Shown here: in pieces, positions 55,566-64,000 of the stretch
Numbering within the stretch: the stretch's first letter is position 1
Layout of the letters: the number at the start of each line of letters is the position of its first letter
DNA from: Coprinellus micaceus
Taxonomy: Eukaryota; Basidiomycota; Agaricomycetes; Agaricales; Psathyrellaceae
Reading direction: 5' to 3'
Length of the DNA: 64,000 nucleotides
Assembly (NCBI GenBank): GCA_951394405.1
Contig: OX596337.1
Coordinates: 2,728,001-2,792,000, forward strand
The notes under the pieces: generated by a model
Seen by the model: the letters and a program-made list of their open reading frames with translations, nothing else
Databases searched by the model: none
What the model was told of the DNA's origin: nothing
Program-made: the position numbers and the translations under genes

Positions 55566-58500
55566 GTGCGGACATCGCGATCTCGGATGCCGTCACCCGC
55601 TCCGGATCGCTTCATGCCACACCCCATCCTCCTCCCCCGCACAGACCCTGCCCTCCTCTGGTTCGACGCCGTCCCCAGCAATGAGCACCTCATATCCCAG
55701 TACCAGATGTACGCCGTCGAGAAGTGGCTCGTCGACAGGTCCCGCACCGTCCACGTCCTCCTCGTCTTCACCGGCGACCCACACCACAGGATAACCCTCT
55801 CCCAGTACACCCCGAAGACACCCCACGACTACGACAAGGCCGTCCATCTCCTCCGCAGGGATGGCGCAAGGCCAAAGCAGACGGAGCACGGCGTGCTCAT
55901 GGTCACCTCCCTCGCCCATTTCCGCAGCGACTTCACCATTGTCAAGATCCCAGAAGGCGACTTTGGCGCTGTCAAGGACCAGCTGTATGCCAATATCAAC
56001 CTTCTCAGAATGGGATGCAGCGGACGCTCCGCTCTGTCTCTCGACGAGGCCAGCGACTCCACCAAAGACCGGTTTCTTTCCGCCTACCAGCTCCAGCTAC
56101 CCCACACCAAGGCGAAGGACCGCGTCGTGTTCACCAACACAGTTCTCGAACTCGTGAAACTAATACAAGCCGGGCTCTCCTTATTCGCGTGCTACGGCTC
56201 GCTCTTACCCCCATCACCCAGCGTAATACTCGACGGGCTACTATGTGACGACACAGTCGAAGGAATTCACAAGTGGATATCAGAAATCGGCGAGCCGTGC
56301 CTCGGTCTGGAGCCGACCGAACGAGTTGCGGACCCCTCCTTCGTCTCTGCCCTCCTCAGTACCGTCCTTTGCGCCCGTAACAAGCTGCATGCCCTCGTCA
56401 CTTCCTCGGCCTCTTCGTCGAGCACACAAGTAACGCCCGTACCGAAAGACCCCTTCGTATACCCCTACGCCTTCAGCCTGGCACTATCCTCATACCTCCA
56501 GCTCTGTTCTACCCAAGCGTCCCAATCGCCCTCACCCAATGTCTTTCTCACAACGCAAACGCCACCGTTCATGGTTACGGGCATCTTCCCTGCAGTTCAA
56601 CCCTCCGTGCCGCCCACCAGGCCCCCTGCCGGCGCCGTCCTTACTCAAGAAGTCCTAGAGTATATCGATGCTTGTTACGACAAATCCAAGTCCGCAGACA
56701 ACCGTGTGCGCAGAGTATTCAAAGGGAAACGGGACGACCTCACACGAGGTTTCGCAGTCGACAGCGACGGCGACGATAACAGGGGTGCACTCAGTGAGAC
56801 TGAAGCCTCGCCGCATCACCACCACCACCACCTTAACCTCACACCTAGCAACAGCGTCGGGGCGAGCAGCGGGAACCGCGTCCTTGGTGGGATAACCACG
56901 CTCCTCTCGAACCAAAGCAGTACGGGGGGTGCGGGTAGTATCACTGAGCCCCAGACAAGCTTGGCGTCATTCCTCTCTACTGCTCTGAGCAAAGAGAGTG
57001 GGACGGCCAATGCTGGAGGCCGCATTCGGCGTATTCGCGATAGTGTGGGGGGTGCGGGTGCGGGCGACCATAGTGTACGGACGGCGGTGGGGAAGGGTGT
57101 GAGCAAGGCGATTGGGAAGACGAAGCGCCAGCGCCATGAGAGCGTGGACATGGGGTCGTTCTACAGTGGGGGTCCATTGGCCGCGGCTGGGATCATTCCT
57201 ATCACTGGACATCCTGTGTCTGCCGCTTCTCCGCCCCCTGCCGAGGGCTCGTCGACGGGGGGACAAGCAGGAGGAGGTGCAGTTGAGAAGGAATGGGCAG
57301 AGAAGGATGTTATGAAGGAGAAAGAAGTCGTTGTTGGTGGCAGTGTTAAGGCACTTTGGGGAGGTAGGGTAGGGGATCTCGTCAAGATGAGAGAGTGGTG
57401 CGATGACGTTGCCAGAACGTACCATCTCGAGAGCAGTGCGCTTATCCTCCCCAGTTCGAGCTACCAACCTGGAGCCGGAGGAGGGCAGAGAGTCCCCAGT
57501 GGGAGTACGGTCGGGTCGCATAATTCTGGTTCCCATCTCAAGGACAAGGGAAAGAGGAAAGAGAAGTTCACGGATAGGCTCGAGAGGGAGAAGGAGAGAG
57601 CGAAGGAAAAGCTAAAGCTCTCGCCATCTGCCCTTCTCGGTATCCAGAGCGACACCGACCAGGCCAAATCTGACACTGGACGTTCCACCGAAGGCGAAGA
57701 GTCTGAGCCCGTCTACGCTTACGCCTCCCCCTCCCGATCAAGTAGGCGCCCTGCTCTTCGCCCACACTCAATCTCGGCATCCAACATACATTCCCACCCC
57801 AGTCGACAGGGCCTGCCTCAACCTCCAGATATGGTTTCAAGCAACCCGATGGCATCTGCGTCCTTTGGTTCGCTCCTTGGCGGCAGAGTCCGCGGGAAAT
57901 TGGGTAACTGGGCAGGCGGCCTCACCAAGAGGAAGGGCGGGTCCCAGAGTGTTGATCTAGGAGGGACTCCCGTGACGAGCCCGCCAATGTCGGGACATGC
58001 AGTCACGGGGAGTGTGAGCGTAGCCAGCTCGACAAAGGCGAGTCCAATTGTGACGCGGTCCGGGATGCATGGAGGCGAAGAGCTATTGGACGATGCGCCG
58101 TCATTGGGCACAAGACCTCCGGCGCAGCAGCGGGGGTGGTCAGCGCCTATTCTTAATGCACCCAGTGGGAAATTAGGGAACCTCAGCATCTCTGTCTCGC
58201 CTAGCGGAAACAACCCCCTGAGCATGTCGCAGAACAGTAACATGTCGACTCTGAGTGGAATGTCGCCGCCGATGACGGCCACTGCGAGCAGGATGACGGC
58301 GGACTCGCAACCGCAGAGCCCGACTCTGCCACCGATGAATTATGGCTGTGAGGCGAAGAGTGGGGGAGAGGAGGAGGATGTTTATGACGTTGACGTGTTA
58401 AGTAGTGGGCAGATTTCTCCTTTGAGTGAGTATCAGCGACTTGCGCCGTTCACTGCAAAAGAATGCTAATCACACAGCGAACAGGTGACCACAGATCCAG

Positions 58501-60661
58501 TGCCTTTATCTCATCACGTTCGCGTCCCCCGCTTTCTCGGCACTTCTCGTTGGCACCCTCCTCGTCGCACCAGGCCTCACAGCTTGGGCAAGACCGTAAC
58601 TACCTCAGCGTCGCGATCGTCAACGAAAAGCTGTCGAGGCTTTCTGCAGACCAGAGAGCGGGTGACAGCAGCGCGAGGAGCTCACGGACCAATCTTAACG
58701 CACCGTTCTACCCCTCCCGCAAGAAACTCTCCTTGTACTCTGCCAACCCCAACGCATCGAACGTGCACACGGGTGAAGAAGATGAGGGTATTGCGGGCGT
58801 CGGTGCTGGGGTGAGGCAAGGGTTGCAAGCCCCGCCCAGGAGGCCCAAGCTGGGGTACAATGGGAGGAGTTCGAGTACGGCTATCCCGAGGATATCGAGC
58901 TGGAGTGACCCTCTCAGCGCTGCCTTGATGAGGGGGGCGAGTGGGCATGTTACCCCGCTTGAACACATCGAACCATTGGACCTGAGCGGGCGAATCGACT
59001 TCGACAATGCGGAGCATGTATCTGCGCCGCGGTCATCCTCATTTGCGACAAGAGATCGGGGGAGCAGCATTAGTGTCCCGGCCCCCAATCCTAGCTCATT
59101 AGGTGGGGAGCTGAGCGAAGGCGAGGCCTTTAGCGACTCGTACGTCTCCAAGCCCCCTTCGCTTGGCCCTAGACCAAGCGTCAGAGTGAGGCGGAAGACG
59201 GAGCAAAATGCTGTTGCTCAGGTAGGGCAGGGAAGCGGGTCATGGACAAGAGACGACGATGGGGGCGTGAAGAGGGAGAGGGCGAGGTTCCATAGCTTGA
59301 TGAGTGTCGTGGATAGAGATGGTAATTATTTCATCGAAGAGCCTGACGCTTTGTATGCCCACTCTGGGGAACCTGATGGCGAAGATGGGGAGTATGGGAT
59401 TGGGTACGGGTACGACGTCCCTGGAGGCGGGGGGCTCGGGGGAATGGAGGACGATGCCGATGACGACGTTCTTGTTGAGGGCGGCGTGGACCTCGATGAT
59501 GCGGGTTGGGTACACAGGCGGAGAAGGCGGAGGGGCGCAGCGAAGAATGTGGGCTGGTGGGTCGACCTCAGGAGAAGGAGGAGCTTCTCGGATCTGGATG
59601 ACTGGCGGGGGATGGACGTGTTGAGTCCTGAGAGGATGCGTGTGGATGTGGAGCTATGTGGGCAGGTGCTTGTTATGATTCGAAGGGAGGAACATCTGAG
59701 GAATGTTATTGGGTGTTTAGAGGTACGTTTCCATCATTTCTCTTGCCTTTGAGGGTATTTTACTGAACATTCCCGTATACGTCAACACCCACTGTAGATT
59801 CTCAACTCCTCTCTCTCACAAACAAACACCCTCCTCCGACAAGAATACGATTCCCACCTTCCGGCCCTCGCCCAACTTTCTCATCGCACCAAAGTCCTCG
59901 CAGACCTCGATCTTCAAAGCACGCGTACGGATAATTTCTCGCAGCAGACTAATGTCCTACGATATGAAGCGGAGCAATTCAACGTTCCCTCCTTATACCA
60001 CGCAGCATCTCTTCCGCGGCAGAAAGTACTTGAGCTAAGGCACAAGGTGTTTGGTGTACACGGGGTCTTCCAGGAGCCCGCACCGGGCGGCGAAGGGGCA
60101 GCTCTCACAGGAGACAAGGGAAAGCAGAAGATGTCGCTACATAAGAAGAGCGGGACGGGAAGTGGGAGGATCCTGCCGGAAGGCGTCCGAGGCGCACATG
60201 GCAAGTTCAACCGATTACAGAAGCGGCTGGATGGGACGGAAGTCGTAGTCGATTGGCTTGGGCGGACGGAGAGCGAAGTCGAAGAGGAAGAGCGGTCCGG
60301 GCGGAGTGGCGTCGAGGCCAATGACGTCCTGAGGATGCATGGAAGGGTCGAAGGGCTCTTGGATATGGAGCTCGATGCGTACGAAGAAGATGAGAGGAGG
60401 AGGGCGATGTTTAACGAGGTAGACGGCGTGCGTGTAGGCGACGCGGTCAAGGAGAGGCGAGGCGAGGAGCCAGATGTTGAGGTTGTGGAACATTCGAGTA
60501 TAAGACCGATGTGGTTGTTGAGGTTCTTTATGGGTTGGGGCGCGAGGTGGAGTGCTAGAGCCGCTCCGGTGGGGGTTCCCACTGGTTCGAACGAGCTGGG
60601 TGTGTCTCCCGAGCGGCAGGAGAGCGAAGGGTCGATCGAAGAGAGTAGGAAGGATCGGTAG
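55566..60661 (+). CDS. Large Stb2/Stb6-like protein
   Basis: A protein of about 1,650 residues in three exons: 55566-58421, 58487-59721 and 59799-60661 approximately. The N-terminal domain resembles the Stb6/Stb2 family of yeast Sin3-binding proteins: YQMYAVEKWLVDRSRTVHVL, LVFTGDPHH, RDGARPKQTEHGVLMVTSLA, FTIVKIPEGDFGAVKDQLYA and NLLRMGCSGRSALSLDEASD. Then AGAVLTQEVLEYIDACYDKS. The middle 900 residues are disordered (Ser, Gly, Pro, a HHHHHH run, Lys-rich KDKGKRKEKF). The C-terminal part is helical and coiled (IRREEHLRNVIGCLEILNSS, LAQLSHRTKVLADLDLQS) and ends with a hydrophobic patch MWLLRFFMGWGARWS. Frame is kept by acceptor GAACAG at 58487. The Stb6 assignment is from memory of conserved words; function is unknown in most fungi. 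Confidence 0.72.
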
Positions 60662-60977
60662 TGAGATCGTTTTGCGTCCAAGTTTCTTTCAGGTTGTCTC
60701 TTCACTTGCGTTCCCTTCTCGCACGGACTATGCTATCGTATCATGCATTTCGTTGGCAGAACGCCGCCTTAAATATGCCATCTGACGACTATACCGCAGA
60801 CTGTGTGTCAGTGTCATGGGTATGTTGCTCTCGGGAGGTTCACAATCAGGTGAGTGGTGGTGCGTGATATAATTAGACAGCTGTGAATAGTGTGGATTGG
60901 AGTAATAGGTATCATATTCTATTCGAAAGTAAATGGGTGGATATGCGTGCAGACGGTCTACTCGACTCACAACCAGC
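60662..60977. other. Intergenic, convergent 3' ends
   Basis: Short tail-to-tail gap between the Stb6-like and PPR genes; AT-richer, with no gene or repeat recognised. Confidence 0.5.
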
Positions 60978-62911
60978 CTACACAAGCTTGGTAGGAGTAT
61001 ATCCGCTCTGCTTGTTGAAGTCTTTGTTGAGGCGCTCCTTTATCTCCTTCCACTTCTGGAACTCCTGCGGGGTACACTCGTCCGCGTATCCCTTGATGAG
61101 ATCCCACCCCTCTTCCACAACTTGTGCAAGCTTCGTCGCAAAGAACCTATGGTTCTTCGCCGCCCTCACTGTCCCCGGAAGAGGGGCATCTCCTATAGGC
61201 AACTCCGCGTTCTTAGCCTTTTTCGGCACAACGGTGTCGAGCCCAATGGTATCCAGCAACCTGAACGCGGCCCTGATATTCCACCTCTGCTTCGTCGTCA
61301 CCGCCGTCCGCATCAAACTCGACAATCCCTCCACCGTCGGCCAGATATTCCTTCCCCTCTCCCTCTTGTCAAACTTCGCCATCGCCCCGTTCCCTACGAA
61401 CTCGTCTGTCATCTCGTTGGGTCGGAAGCCGGTCATTAGGTTGAATGCAGTCGCGGCTGAGGGCCAATCACCCGCCTTCCAGCACGCGGAGAGGACAAGA
61501 TGGTACGTCGGGCCAGCAGGGCGGATGTGGGGACCGTGCCCCAACTTTTCGCGCTGCAGCATCCATTCCAGGAGTTGTAACGAGGCCAAGCCAAGTCCAC
61601 CGGGAGACAAACGATACCTCGCCTTCAACACCTCCTCGACATGCAGCCTGTCGAGAATAGCCACCCCCTTCTCGTTCCTCTTGATCATCTGGAAGAATTG
61701 CATACAGGTCGCATAGTCCTCGGCTTCATTGCAGAGTCTCAGAATTGCTCCGAGCGACTGTCGACCCAACGGGAAGTACCCCCGGATTTTGCTGCTCTCT
61801 TCCTTCGACAGACCGAACCAATCACGCGCGATTTGGAATGCGAGTTCGTGGTCGGCCTTGTCTCCCTGGGACAACGCAGAAATGGCCGCAGTTGCTGCGT
61901 AGGCGTCTGCGTGTCCTGGGGTACCGCGTTGGGCGTCCTTCATCATGTGCGTCCACAGCTTACGGGTATCCGACGCGACTCTCGCACCCCAGTGACCCGG
62001 GGCAGCGATACCCTTCCCACTCAACCCAATACGCATATCTGCAAGGGCCTGGAACATGGCGGCGTAGACGAATTCGTTGGGTGCGTACAAGCCCATAGTG
62101 TCAAGAGCGTAGTAGACGTCGAAGACTTCTTGATATTCGCCCGAATTACCGAGAATTTTGAGGTAGCTGGCAAGGGGAGTGGGGGTGATGTCGGGGTGGT
62201 AGGGTTCGTGCTTCTTGAGGGATTCGATGTGTCGCGTAAAGTCTTCGTAGAGAGAGCGTGCGTTTTCGAGCTGTTTGGGGTGTGAGCTCCAGCGGTCAAT
62301 GCGAGAGAGGCCGTTGAACATGGTTTGGTATGTCCTCGTTGTAGGGCTGAGACCACGTCGCTTCATCTAGGGAAGAATGAGAGGGTTTCCATAGCCAAAG
62401 TTGATGCGTTACTCACGTCGACGTATAATGAATATGCCAGCTGGAACCTCGACGCCTTCATCGCCTCCCAGAGCATCGTGTTCCACACGACGGTATTCAT
62501 AGCGTCACGAGGAGCGTTCTTCAGGTAGGTGACAGCGTCGTCAACTTTCCCCTCTTCACACAACCTCCTGATTCGCTTCGCGAGGATATACGGGTCCAAG
62601 GGTTTCTTCCAGTCATCATCATCAGCTTTCGACTGTGACACTCTTCCGCCGTCCTGCAGCGCTTGCCGCCGCAGGTAACGAGGTATGGGTGCACCGTCCG
62701 TCCCAGCACCCTCCACATTCACGGTGGCCCTTGGTTTTGAAGTCCTCGCCGCATCCCTGGTATAATTCCTCGACGGTCCAACGAGTGAACTCGAGTTTTG
62801 CAAGCTTGGCCGCGTCGGAAGGGTTGATAGGGTCGGCCTCTTCGCCACGGACAAGGCATTGAGTTGGAAGACACGGCACGAGCCATGCCTCGTCGCAGCA
62901 TTGGAGAACAT
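60978..62911 (-). CDS. Mitochondrial pentatricopeptide-repeat (PPR) protein
   Basis: Two exons, split near 62365-62415 (SLYVD|MKRRGL). The N-terminus MFSNAATRHGSCRVFQLNAL is Arg/Ser-rich and lacks acidic residues, as in a mitochondrial presequence. PPR-type 35-residue helical hairpins follow: MNTVVWNTMLWEAMKASRFQ, AYSLYVDMKRRGLSPTTRTY, QTMFNGLSR, ASYLKILGNSGEYQEVFDVY, YALDTMGLYAPNEFVYAAMF, YHLVLSACWKAGDWPSAATA and FNLMTGFRPNEMTDEF. Such proteins bind mitochondrial transcripts or ribosomes; the layout and C-terminus (ECTPQEFQKWKEIKERLNKD) recall fungal Pet309/mitoribosome-type PPRs, but the target is not determined. Total about 628 residues. Confidence 0.88.
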
Positions 62912-63344
62912 AGAGGAGAGAGAATGACCGCCACGAGATGGGCGTCAGAGGGAGGTTCGTCGGAAGTTTTAAAAAGACTTTGCGCGTCTCCTCTCTGTGT
63001 GCTCCCGCCAACTGCGTCCGGTTCTGAGGGCTTCTACTACAATTCCCCACCTCGCAATAGCCGCTCCCGCTGCACCCTTGTATCGGAGTGGCGATGGCCC
63101 CGGTCCCTCGGAAATACAACCTTGGAGGCCTTCAGGAACGTGGATGTGTCTTTACAATGCCTCGACGTCGTTCTCCATGGTCGCAACCGCCTCAAATTCG
63201 GACTTTTGCCTTCGTTTCCAGTTCCTTCGCCGTGATTCGAAGCGCTGCTACTCCGGAGTATAAAGGCCCAATGCGGGGTGTTGTCAGCGTGGTTCGACGT
63301 TGCCCCACAGTCCGCTGCAGCCTCTCAGCGTCGTCCCGCTCGCG
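62912..63344. other. Divergent intergenic region, PPR/secreted protein
   Basis: About 430 bases between start codons. A TATAAAGG box at 63259-63266 suits the plus-strand gene. Short open frames here look accidental. Confidence 0.55.
63259..63266 (+). promoter_or_regulatory. TATA box for the gene at 63345
   Basis: TATAAAGG lies about 80 bases upstream of the ATG, a regular fungal TATA distance. Confidence 0.5.
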
Positions 63345-64000
63345 ATGTTCTCCTCGAGTCCAGCACGAATGCTCAGCGTGTTCACGCTCATTCTGACCTT
63401 TGGGTTTGTATTTGCTGTGCCTTGGGACATTGGTTCCAGATCGTCGATCAGCTCGACGAGTGGAGGGATCATCACTTACATCGAGGCAATGGGGCCAAGA
63501 CATATGAACGAGATTGGGCATACCCGCCATCTCATGGGTCTTCCTCGAGGTATCATACATTGCTTCTTCGGTTGCGACTCGTCTGAAATTCGCTGTAGGT
63601 GTACCGGGAAACGTCACGATGAAGATTAATGCGAGGGTTCCGGACACGTTCTTCGTCCGCAAAGGCCAACTCTACCAATACGTCAACGACACCACCATAT
63701 ACCCTGTAAACGTTCACAATGTCACGATGTCGAGAGTGCCACCGCTACAACTGAAGACTGGGAGGAAACCCGATGGTCTCGGGGGCGGAACGTGGCGGTT
63801 CGCAGGGAGCATGTTATACTACGACTTCCCCGGACGAGATGACGACTATGTCCTCAAGGGGAACAACCCCGAATATCTCAAGTACTTCAGGTCTCAAGGG
63901 CTGTTCTACTACTGCGACTTCTACGACACCACCTCTGGCGTGTTCATGTTCTACTACCTGTGCGTCTACCTCGGATCTCGCTGTGTGCTGGCTCAACTAA
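63345..64000 (+). CDS. Secreted protein of unknown family (3' end outside window)
   Basis: Partial gene. The N-terminus MFSSSPARMLSVFTLILTFG with FVFAVPW is a clear signal peptide. Exon 1 (63345-63549) continues SSISSTSGGIITYIEAMGPR and HMNEIGHTRHLMGLPRG; after a 49-base intron, exon 2 (from 63599) reads VPGNVTMKINARVPDTFFVR, KGQLYQYVNDTTIYPVNVHN, GGGTWRFAGSMLYYDFPGRD and YLKYFRSQGLFYYCDFYDTT. Three N-glycosylation sequons (NVT, NDT, NVT) fit secretion. A GTGCGT donor at 63960 and a CTAA branch-like end suggest an intron starts there, so the window stops inside it. The family is not recognised; aromatic-rich beta-type sequence suggests an extracellular domain, possibly carbohydrate- or lipid-binding. 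Confidence 0.7.

Overview
This window looks like a gene-dense chromosome segment of a filamentous basidiomycete fungus, most likely an Agaricomycete. Almost every gene is broken by several introns of about 50-65 bases with GT...AG ends, neighbouring genes alternate strands every few kilobases, and the families are eukaryotic and largely fungal (Elg1, BFR1, AACS, PPN1 endopolyphosphatase, RFX, yapsin-type protease, Stb6-like protein, THOC5). I saw no tRNA, rRNA, CRISPR array, intact transposon or bacterial-type operon. Assignments come from reading spliced translations by eye, so intron edges are inferred.

Layout. 0.3-5.2 kb (minus): a bHLH-zipper transcription factor and the RFC-like clamp unloader ELG1. 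5.5-10.9 kb (plus): a JMJD7-type JmjC hydroxylase, the H/ACA snoRNP protein NHP2, an unknown TATA-driven gene and BFR1. 11.4-19.6 kb (minus): two tandem four-span (MARVEL-like) membrane proteins and acetoacetyl-CoA synthetase. 19.9-31.5 kb (plus): a small unknown protein, endopolyphosphatase PPN1 with a run of tiny exons, an RFX regulator, a small glycine-tailed membrane protein and the E2 enzyme UBC8. 31.9-38.1 kb: THOC5 (minus), glucose-6-phosphate dehydrogenase (plus), an unknown Ser/Pro-rich nuclear-type protein (minus) and a CCDC47-type ER protein (plus). 38.9-48.7 kb: membrane aspartic protease (minus), hydroxyacid-oxoacid transhydrogenase (plus) and a PXA-PX-PXB protein (minus). 48.7-53.5 kb: the only gene-poor stretch. 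53.5-62.9 kb: a RING-LON protein (minus), an Stb6-like protein (plus) and a mitochondrial PPR protein (minus). The window ends inside a secreted-protein gene (plus).

Most of this is conserved housekeeping content and I do not see a coherent new multi-gene system. Functional links are local: several head-to-head pairs share short promoters (ELG1/JMJD7, AACS/unknown, THOC5/G6PD, unknown/CCDC47, RING-LON/Stb6-like), and the ELG1 side carries a canonical MCB element. The most unusual observations are a 5-base micro-exon in PPN1 that restores a conserved motif, an array of basophilic-kinase-type repeats in a membrane-protein tail, perfect inverted repeats in two intergenic regions, and the purine-skewed gene desert.
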